A stretch of DNA of 64,000 bases. It comes from Fischerella sp. CENA71. GTDB taxonomy: Bacteria > Cyanobacteriota > Cyanobacteriia > Cyanobacteriales > Nostocaceae. The notes beneath the pieces are model-generated. The model saw only the letters and a program-made list of their open reading frames with translations, did no database searches and was not told the DNA's origin. Both the position numbers and the translations under genes were made by a program. Below, in pieces: positions 45,328 through 54,662 of this stretch. The stretch's first letter is position 1. Each line of letters opens with the position of its first letter. Location of the stretch: assembly GCA_024239075.1 (NCBI GenBank), contig JANBVI010000069.1, forward strand, positions 1 to 64,000, given 5' to 3'.

Positions 45328-48090
45328 GTGCTAGATAAAAAGATTAGAAAAAATCAATTAAAAAATATAAAAACAACTAGATTATATATTTTTAAAATCA
45401 AATTAATATTTCTACTATATAATATATTCGCGATCGCACCAGCAATCGCTGCAACTAGTGAAGAGCCTGTATTTAGTATTGTTCATACCCAAGAAAATGC
45501 CAATCAGTGGGCAGGAATTGAAAATCGCTTACAAGCCATTGGGGCCAAGTACTGTGTAATTTCTTTAGATAGCGTTAAGAGTGCAGCCGATTGGGGCGAT
45601 CGCCCGGTGTTATTTTTGCCAAATGTAGAGAATATATCACCAGTACAAGCGATCGCTCTCGAAGAATGGATGAGAAATGGTGGACGTTTGATCGCCAGTG
45701 GTCCAGTGGGGAATTCTTCAGCGCCGGGAGTGCGTCAACTGTTGCAATCTTTGTTAGGTGGATACTGGGGATTTAGCCTCAACTCTCCCCAAAAGTTACA
45801 ACCTTCCTCAATAATTACACGTGATTTTGACAACCAAAATGATCTGCTGGGTACAGTGCGGGGTGGTGTCATGGTTCCTAATGCTATGGCGTCACAAGCA
45901 GGTGCTGTTTGGGATGCTCAAGATAAACTCCCAGCAGTGTTAACCACAGAACGCTCTACTTTGTTAGGTTGGCGTTGGGGAGTAGACGCTGCTTCTGGTG
46001 TACAGACGGATACTGCTTGGTTAAAAGCTGCACTCAACCGTCATCTCAAAAAGTTTTCTATTTTTATTAATAAAGTACCAGGAGGTTCATCAAACTGTTC
46101 TACCTCCGTCATCGCCACCACATCCCCTACTCCAAACACAGTCCCCACACTCCCAGACGCGCCCTGGCGCGTCTCTACATTACTCCCTAAATCTCCCACC
46201 CCAACCTCACCCCCTCCTCAAATTACGGCTACTGCTACCCAACCCAGACCACTACCTAACATTACATTCCCGCGTTCCGATGAAGCTATTGACCAACTTG
46301 AGCAGAGGGTGCGTTTGGATGTAGAACCTAAATCTAATGCACCGATTAGTCGTAACGAAGCGATCGCTCTCCAACAACAGTTAGAAAATCTCATCGGTCG
46401 AGTCGAAAGCGCTCATCTAGCAGCTGCGGTACAAAATGGTAATTCCCCTGTTGTCAAGGTACAGCAAGTAGAATTTGCTTCGGTTAAATCTGGCGCACCA
46501 GTCCAGAATACTGAGCAGGCGATAGCACAAGCAAGGGAAATTCTCAAAAACTTGCCACAGCTAATCGCTCAAAAACAGTATGCTCAAGCACGCTCAAATT
46601 GGCTTATGGCCAAGTCTTCGTTATGGCAACAGTTTCCTGTGGATCAGAGACTGGCTCAACCAGAAATCCGAGCAATCTGGCTTGACCGGGGTACAATTGT
46701 GCGGGCTGGTAGCGAAAAGGGATTGGCTAAAATTTTTGATCGCTTGGCCCAAGCAGGATTCAACACAGTATTTTTTGAAACAGTCAACTCTAGTTACACC
46801 ATTTATCCCAGTCAAGTTGCACCCCAGCAAAATCCCCTGATTCGTGGTTGGGACCCCCTAGCAGCAGGTGTAAAATTAGCTCACCAGCGAGGTATGGAAT
46901 TACACGCTTGGGTTTGGACTTTCGCTGCTGGTAATCAACGCCACAATCAAATTCTCAATCTTAACCGTAATTATCCTGGACCAGTGCTTGCTGCTCATCC
47001 AGATTGGGCAAACTATGATCAGCGTGGTCAAATGATTCCCCAAGGTCAAGGAAAACCCTTCTTTGACCAGGCTAATCCACAAGTGCGGCAATACTTACAG
47101 CGACTGTATGAGGAAATTGTTACCCGCTATCAAGTTGATGGTTTACAGCTAGATTATATTCGTTACCCTTTCCAAGATCCAAGTGCGGGAAGGACTTATG
47201 GCTATGGCAAAGCAGCAAGAGCGAAGTTTCAGCAACTTACAGGTGTAGATCCAATCAACATTTCTCCCAGCCAAAGAGAATTATGGCAGAAATGGACAGA
47301 ATTTCGTACCCAGCAAGTAAATAGCTTTGTTGCGGAATTGTCCAAGAATTTGCGGGCGAAAAGACCGAACCTGATTTTATCAGTAGCGGTATTTCCCTTA
47401 CCAGAACAAGAACGCATTCAGAAGATTCAACAAAATTGGGAAGTCTGGGCAAGACAAGGTGATGTAGACGTAATTATTCCCATGACCTATGCTCAAGATA
47501 CCTTGCGCTTTGAGCGATTGGCACAACCTTGGATTGCTTCTGCAAAATTAGGCTCTACGTTATTAGTACCAGGAATTCGTCTGCTTTCTTTACCGACTGT
47601 CGGGGCGTTTGACCAAATCCAATTAGTCAGAGACTTGCCAATTAGTGGTTATGCTCTGTTTGCTGCTGATAATTTTAACAACGAATTGTACAAAGTTTTC
47701 AGTCGTACTCAAGGTAGAATACAGGGTACACAAAAAGAACCGATTCCTTCTCGTCAGCCTTTTGCTGCTGCTGCTGCCCGTTATAATGCCTTAGTAGGCG
47801 AATGGAAATTTGTTTCCCAAAACGATGAACTGAAGTTATCCGCGATCGCAATTTCGGACTTTAATACTCAAGCAGAAGTTTTACAAAGCGCTTTAAATCA
47901 ACTGGCTGCTGAACCAAGTGCAAGTAAATTTAGGCTAGCAAAAGCAACTCTGGTTCGTTTCCAGTCTCAATTCCGAGTCTGGATGCGATCGCAATCTGTA
48001 AATGAACCGTATCAAGTCAAAGCTTGGGAAAATCGTTTGGTAGCGATCGAAAAGCTATTACGTTACGGCGAACACACAACGGGAATTTAA
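45328..48090 (+). CDS. GHL10-type glycoside hydrolase family protein (DUF4350-like N-terminus)
   Basis: The 920-residue exported protein has a signal/membrane segment (about 20-45, ending PAIAATSEEP), an N-terminal alpha/beta domain (45-245, LEEWMRNGGRLIASGPVG), a proline/threonine-rich linker (260-330), a helical part, and a glycosyl-hydrolase-like GHL10 barrel (about 450-780) with IRAIWLDRG, FNTVFFETVN, LHAWVWTFAAGN, DGLQLDYIRYPF and IPMTYAQDTLRF. It probably acts on cell-wall or extracellular glycans. The start is GTG with AAGGAG 11 bases upstream. A palindromic repeat at 46155 lies in frame within the linker. Confidence 0.88.
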   Translation: MLDKKIRKNQLKNIKTTRLYIFKIKLIFLLYNIFAIAPAIAATSEEPVFSIVHTQENANQWAGIENRLQAIGAKYCVISLDSVKSAADWGDRPVLFLPNVENISPVQAIALEEWMRNGGRLIASGPVGNSSAPGVRQLLQSLLGGYWGFSLNSPQKLQPSSIITRDFDNQNDLLGTVRGGVMVPNAMASQAGAVWDAQDKLPAVLTTERSTLLGWRWGVDAASGVQTDTAWLKAALNRHLKKFSIFINKVPGGSSNCSTSVIATTSPTPNTVPTLPDAPWRVSTLLPKSPTPTSPPPQITATATQPRPLPNITFPRSDEAIDQLEQRVRLDVEPKSNAPISRNEAIALQQQLENLIGRVESAHLAAAVQNGNSPVVKVQQVEFASVKSGAPVQNTEQAIAQAREILKNLPQLIAQKQYAQARSNWLMAKSSLWQQFPVDQRLAQPEIRAIWLDRGTIVRAGSEKGLAKIFDRLAQAGFNTVFFETVNSSYTIYPSQVAPQQNPLIRGWDPLAAGVKLAHQRGMELHAWVWTFAAGNQRHNQILNLNRNYPGPVLAAHPDWANYDQRGQMIPQGQGKPFFDQANPQVRQYLQRLYEEIVTRYQVDGLQLDYIRYPFQDPSAGRTYGYGKAARAKFQQLTGVDPINISPSQRELWQKWTEFRTQQVNSFVAELSKNLRAKRPNLILSVAVFPLPEQERIQKIQQNWEVWARQGDVDVIIPMTYAQDTLRFERLAQPWIASAKLGSTLLVPGIRLLSLPTVGAFDQIQLVRDLPISGYALFAADNFNNELYKVFSRTQGRIQGTQKEPIPSRQPFAAAAARYNALVGEWKFVSQNDELKLSAIAISDFNTQAEVLQSALNQLAAEPSASKFRLAKATLVRFQSQFRVWMRSQSVNEPYQVKAWENRLVAIEKLLRYGEHTTGI
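46155..46174. repeat. Palindromic repeat inside the GHL10 coding frame
   Basis: AGACGCGCC and GGCGCGTCT face each other around two bases at 46155-46174. The same sequence as a 24-bp perfect palindrome is intergenic at 48370-48393. Here it encodes part of PDAPWRVSTLLP in the low-complexity linker, and the reading frame is kept. Confidence 0.75.
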
Positions 48091-48480
48091 TCGGGATCGG
48101 GGATCAGGGACAAGGGAGACAAAACAAGTTAAAAATCAAAATTTTGATTTGTTCCTCAATGCACGTTCCCCTTTCCCCGTTGCCTAAATTTTTAAGTATT
48201 AATACTGTTGAAGTTAGTAATATTAAAAACTTTTAATAGAATATATTTCAATACTTGCAAATATAAATCTTACAAATTTAGCCAATCAAACATCAGGAAA
48301 TAGTTAAATATGCTGTTCCCACCTCAATATTTCTCGGTTAAGGATTTTTCGTCATAATTTGGGCCATGCAGAGACGCGCCATGGCGCGTCTCTGGTGGGT
48401 TTAAATGTCAATCGATTTGTCTTATCTGAGCAGTATTGGTTCCCACCTGATTTGTTTGCTAAAGACTATTGCAATTATCT
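48091..48480. other. Gene-free interval
   Basis: Contains purine-rich repeat at 48092-48120 (GGGATCAGGGACAAGGGAGA), AT-rich DNA, and the GCGCGTCTCT palindrome at 48370-48393. No gene is visible. The promoter of the kinase gene lies at its right end. Confidence 0.5.
48370..48393. repeat. 24-bp perfect palindrome
   Basis: AGAGACGCGCCA is followed directly by its reverse complement TGGCGCGTCTCT. This is the intergenic form of the repeat that is found in coding sequence at 46155-46174. It belongs to the dispersed palindromic repeats of cyanobacteria. Confidence 0.8.
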
Positions 48481-50472
48481 ATGCACGCCTTAACTCCAGT
48501 TATCTCTTTACCATCGATAGATTCTGTAGATTCTTTAATTGATTTTTCTCCTCTAACTGTTACTCCGGATACATCATTATTTGATGTTGTCACACTCATG
48601 AATCGACAACAAGCAAATTATGTCTTGGTGACAGATGAAATGCGGGTACTGGGATGGTTTACAAATCAAGATGTAATCAGCTTAGTTTGCTGTGGCTTTG
48701 ATTTTCAAACAGTGCAAATTTCACAAGTCATGGTTACTTCAGTGATAACTCTTGAATATCATCAAGCCAAAAATCTTGCTTATTTATTATTATTTTTTCA
48801 AAAAAATAATTTATCTTTACTACCAATAGTTGATCAGCAAAATAAATTAGTTGGATTAATTACATTAAATACTATTTTTCATAATGCGGTTATGATCTCC
48901 ACTGCTGATGCACTTGATGAAAGGGATATAAGCATATTAAATTGGTTCGCCACCAATACAGATATTCATGATCTTAAACTGGCGGAATCTGAATTACGGC
49001 AAACTCAAGCAATACTACAGGCAATTTTAGATAATTCTCCTGCGATTATTTCTGTATTAAACACTCAAAACAAATATTTACTGATTAATCGTGAGTATGA
49101 AAAAGTATTTCAAATCACTCAAGAGGAGGCTAGAGACAGAAGCATATACGATTTTTTTCCCCGCGATATTGCTAATAATTTTGCAGCCAATAATCACAAT
49201 GTTTTGATTAGCGGTACAGCAACAGAGGTCGAAGAAATTATTCCTCAAGATAATGCGTTACATACTTATCTATCTATCAAATTTCCGTTGAAAGATGGCA
49301 ATGATATTCCTTATGCCATTTGTAGTATTTCCACAAATATTACTGAGCGCAAGCGAACAGAAGAAAGTTTACGCTTACGCGATCGCGCGATCAATGCTAG
49401 CAGCAATGGGATTGTGATTTCTGATGCAAGATTGCCAAACTTGCCGATTATCTATGCCAATCCTGCTTTTGAGGACATCACTGGTTATTCTCCAGAAAAC
49501 GTCATCGGTCGCAACTGTAGTTTTTTACAAGGGATTGATACCAATCAACCAGAAATACAAGAAATTAGAAACGCCATTAAACAAGCAAAGGGTTGCACCG
49601 TCGTATTACGTAATTATCGTCGAGATGGTAGTCTATTTTGGAATGAGCTAAGTATTTCTCCGGTGCTGGATGCTGATGGTAAATGCACTCACTATGTTGG
49701 TATTCAAAATGATATTACTGAGCGCAAGCAGACAGAACAGGACTTGAGAACCGCTCTAGAGAAGGAAAAAGAACTCAACGAACTCAAATCCCGGTTTATA
49801 ACCACAACTTCTCATGAATTCCGTACACCGTTGACTACGATCCTTTCTTCTTCAGAACTACTCGAACACTACCATCACAAATGGACAGAAGAAAAACTAC
49901 TCTTCCATATCCGCCGCATTCAAACCAGTGTTAAACACATGACTGACATGTTAAATGATGTGTTGGTAATTGGTAAGGCAGAAGTGGGAAGACTAGATTT
50001 TAAACCAGTGTCACTCGATTTAGTTGAGTACTGCCATGATTTAATCCAAGAATTGCAACAGGATGGTGAGACGGAAGATAACACGGAAAATGCGATCGCC
50101 TTTCACTGTGAATACGAATCTATGCACTGTCGTATGGATAAAAATTTGCTGGGACACATTCTCAGAAATTTACTCACCAATGCGATCAAATATTCTTTTA
50201 AGGGTAGCACTATCCAATTTACTCTGACTGAACAAGAAAATCGAGTTGTATTTGAAGTAAAAGACCAAGGAATTGGTATTCCACAAGAAGATTTACCTCT
50301 TTTGTTTGATTCTTTCCATCGTGCTGCAAATGTTGGCAATATTCCAGGTACCGGCTTGGGACTATCAATTGTCAAAAAATGCGTAGATTTACACCAGGGC
50401 AAAATTTTCGTCCATAGTGAGGTGGAAGTGGGAACAACATTTACTGTGATTTTGCCATTAAGTAATGATTAG
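48481..50472 (+). CDS. CBS-PAS-PAS sensor histidine kinase
   Basis: About 663 residues. The N-terminus has a pair of CBS-like modules (about 15-140; LTVTPDTSLFDVVTLMNRQQANYVLV, LPIVDQQNKLVGLITL), which bind adenine nucleotides in other proteins. Two PAS domains follow (about 175-300, ILDNSPAIISVLN; and 305-425, with the LOV-like GRNCSFLQG near 345). HisKA has FITTTSHEFRTPLTTI near 445, and HATPase_c ends with GTGLGLSIVKK. The second PAS has the cysteine of a flavin-binding LOV domain (GRNCSFLQ), so blue-light sensing is plausible. A receiver-EAL gene follows 49 bases downstream. Confidence 0.92.
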   Translation: MHALTPVISLPSIDSVDSLIDFSPLTVTPDTSLFDVVTLMNRQQANYVLVTDEMRVLGWFTNQDVISLVCCGFDFQTVQISQVMVTSVITLEYHQAKNLAYLLLFFQKNNLSLLPIVDQQNKLVGLITLNTIFHNAVMISTADALDERDISILNWFATNTDIHDLKLAESELRQTQAILQAILDNSPAIISVLNTQNKYLLINREYEKVFQITQEEARDRSIYDFFPRDIANNFAANNHNVLISGTATEVEEIIPQDNALHTYLSIKFPLKDGNDIPYAICSISTNITERKRTEESLRLRDRAINASSNGIVISDARLPNLPIIYANPAFEDITGYSPENVIGRNCSFLQGIDTNQPEIQEIRNAIKQAKGCTVVLRNYRRDGSLFWNELSISPVLDADGKCTHYVGIQNDITERKQTEQDLRTALEKEKELNELKSRFITTTSHEFRTPLTTILSSSELLEHYHHKWTEEKLLFHIRRIQTSVKHMTDMLNDVLVIGKAEVGRLDFKPVSLDLVEYCHDLIQELQQDGETEDNTENAIAFHCEYESMHCRMDKNLLGHILRNLLTNAIKYSFKGSTIQFTLTEQENRVVFEVKDQGIGIPQEDLPLLFDSFHRAANVGNIPGTGLGLSIVKKCVDLHQGKIFVHSEVEVGTTFTVILPLSND

Positions 50473-50521
50473 TTTGTTATCTAAACAAAATAACAAATAT
50501 TATCAATAAATAAAGAAAAGC

Positions 50522-51727
50522 ATGACTAAAATTTTAGTAATTGAAGATGAGAATTCTGTCAGAGAAAATATTATAGAATTGCTAGAGACAGAAGATTTTG
50601 AAGCTATTGGTGCTGCTAATGGTCAAGTAGGAATTAAGTTAGCTGTAACTGAAGTTCCCGATCTAATTCTGTGTGATTTAATGATGCCAGAAGTTGATGG
50701 TTATGGTGTCCTAACTAATTTACGTCAAGAAGCACTAACAGCAACAATTCCATTTATTTTTATCACAGCCAAATCAACTAAGGCTGACTTCCGCCAAGGT
50801 ATGGAATTGGGTGCAGATGACTATCTGACAAAACCATTCACTCGTGCGGAATTATTGAGTGCAATTGATGGGCGTTTACAAAAACAAGCTACCTTAAAAC
50901 AATATTTTTCTGCTAGCCCACAACTTAAGGCTTTTAATTCCGAAATGTTGGCTGTAAAAAATATTTTACAAGGAGCCATTGAACAAGAACATTTTCGGCA
51001 ATTTTATCTTGAGTATCAACCACAAATAGAGATTAATTCTGGAAAAATAATTGGCGCAGAAGCTTTACTGAGATGGCAAAGTCCAGAATTGGGAATGGTT
51101 GCGACTTCTGAGTTGATTCCCTTAGCAGAGTCTACAGGTTTAATTATTCCGATTGGTGAATGGGTTTTACAAAATGTTTGCCAACAAAATAGAGCTTGGC
51201 AGAATGCAGGTTATTCTCCATTATGTATTGCTGTTAATTTTTCAGCCCGTCAATTTGCTCAACCAGACTTGAGTAGAAAAATTGTGAAATTTTTAACGGC
51301 TAATAATTTGCAACCACATTACCTAGAATTAGAACTGACTGAAAGCTTGGTGATGCAGGATATCAACGCTGCGATCGCCACAATGAATGAATTACGTTCT
51401 TTGGGTGTAAAAATTGCAATTGATGATTTTGGTACAGGCTACTCTTCTTTAATGTATTTAAAAAAATTACCTATCAATAAGTTGAAAATTGACCGTTACT
51501 TTATTCACAACATTGTCAACGATCCCCAAAAAGCAGCTATTACAACAGCCTTGATTCAAATGGGTCATAATTTGAATCTTCAGGTAATTGCTGAAGGTGT
51601 TGAAACTGAAGCAGAACTGAAGTTTTTACAACAATATAACTGTGATGGGATGCAAGGTTTTCTATTTAGCCGTTCTGTAGGAGCAGGTGAATTTCAAAAG
51701 TTTTTAACTACCTCTTCACGTACTTAA
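50522..51727 (+). CDS. Receiver-EAL cyclic-di-GMP phosphodiesterase
   Basis: The 401-residue protein has a receiver (1-120; IEDENSVREN, phospho-acceptor in LILCDLMMPEVDG, lysine in YLTKPFTR) and an EAL domain (about 150-395). The catalytic set looks intact: GAEALLRW, NFSARQF, LELTES, IAIDDFGTGYSS, KLKIDR and VIAEGVET. There is no GGDEF domain. It should hydrolyse c-di-GMP when phosphorylated, very likely by the CBS-PAS kinase encoded just upstream in the same operon. Confidence 0.94.
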   Translation: MTKILVIEDENSVRENIIELLETEDFEAIGAANGQVGIKLAVTEVPDLILCDLMMPEVDGYGVLTNLRQEALTATIPFIFITAKSTKADFRQGMELGADDYLTKPFTRAELLSAIDGRLQKQATLKQYFSASPQLKAFNSEMLAVKNILQGAIEQEHFRQFYLEYQPQIEINSGKIIGAEALLRWQSPELGMVATSELIPLAESTGLIIPIGEWVLQNVCQQNRAWQNAGYSPLCIAVNFSARQFAQPDLSRKIVKFLTANNLQPHYLELELTESLVMQDINAAIATMNELRSLGVKIAIDDFGTGYSSLMYLKKLPINKLKIDRYFIHNIVNDPQKAAITTALIQMGHNLNLQVIAEGVETEAELKFLQQYNCDGMQGFLFSRSVGAGEFQKFLTTSSRT

Positions 51728-51764
51728 ATTGTGAGTCAAAAATCACATGCAATTATCATTTTTG

Positions 51765-51796
51765 TTTGTAGTGAAGACTAAAGTCCTCACTACAAA
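51765..51796 (+). terminator. Terminator-like palindromic repeat
   Basis: TTTGTAGTGA and GACT pair with AGTC and TCACTACAAA (51765-51796) with one mismatch. It lies 38 bases after the receiver-EAL stop codon. The same FTGTAGTGAGGACTTTAGTCC-type repeat is common in Nostocales, so it acts as both repeat and likely transcription stop. Confidence 0.6.
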
Positions 51797-51897
51797 CTTA
51801 TTTCTGAGTGATTCAAAGCTAAACAGGCTTTTCAGCGTAAAGGTTGAACTCAAGAATTTCTCGCTGGTGAAGTAGGTTTAGAAACTCGTCAGCCAAT

Positions 51898-52128
51898 TTG
51901 GCTTGGCAAGAAAACGGAGAAACCTGGACTAGTAAACTACGAGATATAATCATGCGCGATCGCCAAATCGCTCATGATTGGCAGTTTGATGAAAATGACT
52001 TACAAAAATTACAGGAATATTGGAACGCTAACAAGCTTTTACTAGATTGTCTCAATTATGCTAGCAATGTGACTTCCGCCACAATCAAATTTATAGAAAA
52101 AAATTTATTATTAGCCAATCACCATTAA
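51898..52128 (+). pseudogene. Remnant of a NACHT-NTPase gene (3' end)
   Basis: The 76-codon frame from TTG 51898 encodes ENGETWTSKLRDIIMRDRQIAHDWQF and NANKLLLDCLN, which is the C-terminal helical end of cyanobacterial NACHT NTPases as I recall them (WTEKLRxxMIEHRNIGHDWQF..ANKLLVDCL). The NTPase and repeat parts are missing, and an in-frame TGA lies at 51868. It is the leftover of a defence-type STAND protein gene, not a working gene. Confidence 0.65.
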
Positions 52129-52468
52129 TCTACTATCAACAAAATTATCTTCATTTCAGGAAAAGCACTTAGTCAGAGTGGAATCTATAACTATAGTCAC
52201 AAACACAACAACAATTCCATTCTCAGGTAGTAGCCTATTTTTTAGTTCTGGTTATACTAGGAAATTGACACACTAGTCTTCCCAATAATATCAACACCAA
52301 AGCAAAGTCAGTGTATGCATATAAATTTATTTTCTCAAGTCCCATAATACCGATTTGCTAGAGTCAGACGACAATCACAGTTCAGATTGTAGTTGTTTGA
52401 TAGATCAAGCAACTGAGTTCATATCCAGAAAATACATAATCACTCACATTATTCTCTGAGGAAGCAGC
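52129..52468. other. Gene-free interval before the DUF1361 gene
   Basis: AT-rich DNA without an open frame worth calling. GTGGAAT near 52181 and AATTCCA near 52211 could pair around TAACTATAGTC. TGAGGAAGCAGC before 52469 supplies the ribosome site of the next gene. Confidence 0.4.
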
Positions 52469-53140
52469 ATGAAAGCGGAACTGATTGAATTGGTGTCCAA
52501 AGTTCTACAAGTCTTGCAAATCAATATGAGTTGGATGACTTGGAATTTATTTCTGGCATTTATACCTTTAGCTTTGAGCGTTTGGCTGTTTCGCATCAAA
52601 CGTGGACGTTCTTGGGTTTGGTGGCTAGGATTTTTGGTCTTCTACGCTTTTTTACCAAATGCACCCTATTTGTTAACTGATATTATTCATCTCATAGATG
52701 ATATCCGCACAATTCAATCTGTGTGGATGATTACCTTGGTGCTAATTCCTGTGTATTTCCTAGTGATCATGGCTGGCTTTGAAGCCTATGTTATATCCTT
52801 AATCAATGTCGGATACTATCTACATCGTATTGGCAAGAGTCAATGGATTGTTTGGATGGAAATGATCACTCATGCTTTATGTGCTGTTGGTATTTATTGG
52901 GGTAGATTCTTACGTTTTAACAGCTGGGATTTTATCACTCAACCCGATGCTTTGTTAACTAGAGGCATAGAAGAAACTTTGGGTAAACAGCCTTTAGTGA
53001 TAATTGCCATTACTTTTGCTATACTCGTGGGCTTACATTGGCTGATGAAACGAGTAACTTTAGGTTTTGTGAGTCGAAATAGCAAAAGCATAAATATTCA
53101 GCCAATGAGTATTAATTCTAACAGCCATAATGCTGGTTGA
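52469..53140 (+). CDS. DUF1361 family membrane protein
   Basis: The 223-residue protein has six hydrophobic segments and the family motif FLPNAPYLLTDIIHL near residue 65, plus WGRFLRFNSWDFITQP near 148. DUF1361 is widespread in bacteria and of unknown function. The start ATG 52469 has GAGGAAG in front. A strong terminator follows the gene. Confidence 0.93.
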   Translation: MKAELIELVSKVLQVLQINMSWMTWNLFLAFIPLALSVWLFRIKRGRSWVWWLGFLVFYAFLPNAPYLLTDIIHLIDDIRTIQSVWMITLVLIPVYFLVIMAGFEAYVISLINVGYYLHRIGKSQWIVWMEMITHALCAVGIYWGRFLRFNSWDFITQPDALLTRGIEETLGKQPLVIIAITFAILVGLHWLMKRVTLGFVSRNSKSINIQPMSINSNSHNAG

Positions 53141-53187
53141 CTTCCCTGATTTTCAATTGACAATTAACACAACCCATTCATTTCTAC

Positions 53188-53236
53188 ACCTACCTTTACC
53201 TCTGTCTAAAGAGAGGGATGAAGGTAGGTATTTTTT
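53188..53236 (+). terminator. Strong intrinsic terminator
   Basis: ACCTACCTT (53188-53196) pairs with AAGGTAGGT (53221-53229), with additional inner CTCT/AGAG pairing, and is followed by ATTTTTT. It lies 48 bases after the DUF1361 stop codon. Confidence 0.85.
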
Positions 53237-53452
53237 CATCAAAAGAAAGATGTAACCATTACCTCAATTAATTGAAATGAATATAAGAATTCATACCATT
53301 TTGGGTTTTGGACTTCGTCGTCAGCGCTAAGTCGAACGATTGTAGATTTTGGATTGGGAATCGCTTTTTACATTCGGGTTGAATGAATCCATCTGTCACA
53401 ATCATTTTTTTAAATTGGTATGAGTTTTCATTGATAGATAGGAATTAAAAAT
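53237..53452. other. Short gene-free interval
   Basis: AT-rich DNA upstream of the release-factor-like gene. It contains ATTTTGGGTTTTGGA-type repeat pieces and must hold the promoter; GATAGGAATTAAAAAT precedes the start at 53453 and contains a weak AGGA ribosome site. Confidence 0.4.
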
Positions 53453-54622
53453 ATGAACTCATTAACCATTCAAGAACTGAAAAATTTAGTAGAAAGTGCA
53501 GAAAATCCTTGTGTTTCTCTATACATACCAATGCAAAAGGCTGGCCCAGAAATTCGACAAAACCCAATTCGCTTTAAAAATTTGATTCGTGAAGCAGAAG
53601 AACGTCTTGATAAAATGGAAATGCGTCATACTGATGCAGTAGATTTTCTCCAACCAGCTAAAGAATTAGATACAAATGAATTTTGGCAACAACAAGATCA
53701 TTGCTTGGCAATTTTCAGATCACCAAATATTTTTCGCTATTATCAACTACCGATAGAGTTTGAAGAATTAGTAGTTGTTAGCAACCAATTCCACCTCAAA
53801 CCTTTATTACACCTCATTAATAATGATGGACGCTTTTTCGTCTTGGCTTTAAGTCAAGACAATATTAGGTTTTTTGAGGGAACACGTTACACTATGAATG
53901 AGGTAGAAGTAGAAAATCTGCCCAAAAGTCTCGAAGAAGCCTTAAATTACGATGAAACTGCTAAAACAGGTCAGTTCCGAATAGCAACATCTAAGGGTTC
54001 AACGAGAAATCCTTTTTCACAACCTGGTGAATTTCATGGTCAGGGAAGTCCGGATCGCGACCAGCATCAGAAAGATATCCTTCAGTTCTTCTATCTTATC
54101 AATGAAGCATTACACGAAAAACTACGAGATGCAAAAGCACCTTTAGTTTTAGCAGGAGTTGAATATCTCTTTCCAATTTACAAAGAAGCTAATACTTACC
54201 ACAACCTTGTAGAAGAAGGTATTGCTGCTAATGTCAATATTGTCAAACCAGAAGAACTACAGGAAAAGGCTTGGCCAATTGTGGAACCTACCTATACTCA
54301 AACACCCGAAGCCATTACAGAACTTTATCAACAAATTGCTGGTGAAGGAACTGGTAGAGCTTCTAGCGATCTCAAAGAAATTATTCCCGCTGCATATTAC
54401 AAAAGAGTAGATTATTTATTAGTACCTGTAGGTCAACAGATATGGGGTAAGTTTGATCCTGGGACAATGGCTGTAGATGTACACTCAGAAGCACAACCAG
54501 ATGATCAAGACATGTTGGATTTTGCCGCTATTCATACCCTGCTAAATGGTGGAGCTGTTTACACTGTCAATTCAGGAGAATTACCAAATGGCGTAACAGC
54601 AGCAGCTATTTTTCGATATTAA
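53453..54622 (+). CDS. Bacterial archaeo-eukaryotic release-factor-like protein (baeRF family 3)
   Basis: The 389-residue soluble protein resembles the baeRF family 3 group, relatives of eRF1/Pelota domains found in bacteria. It begins LTIQELKNLVESAENPCVSLYIPM, has DHCLAIFRSPNIFRYYQLP, the core LAGVEYLFPIYKEAN and a C-terminal AAIHTLLNGGAVYTVNSGELP with a Pelota/eRF1-domain-3-like end. It lacks a GGQ motif. A role in ribosome rescue or RNA binding has been proposed for such proteins from sequence analysis; it is not proven. It is followed 40 bases later by a transglutaminase-like gene. Confidence 0.85.
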   Translation: MNSLTIQELKNLVESAENPCVSLYIPMQKAGPEIRQNPIRFKNLIREAEERLDKMEMRHTDAVDFLQPAKELDTNEFWQQQDHCLAIFRSPNIFRYYQLPIEFEELVVVSNQFHLKPLLHLINNDGRFFVLALSQDNIRFFEGTRYTMNEVEVENLPKSLEEALNYDETAKTGQFRIATSKGSTRNPFSQPGEFHGQGSPDRDQHQKDILQFFYLINEALHEKLRDAKAPLVLAGVEYLFPIYKEANTYHNLVEEGIAANVNIVKPEELQEKAWPIVEPTYTQTPEAITELYQQIAGEGTGRASSDLKEIIPAAYYKRVDYLLVPVGQQIWGKFDPGTMAVDVHSEAQPDDQDMLDFAAIHTLLNGGAVYTVNSGELPNGVTAAAIFRY

Positions 54623-54662
54623 TGTATAGCTAGTGGTCTATCTAAGTATTTACCAATACCTT

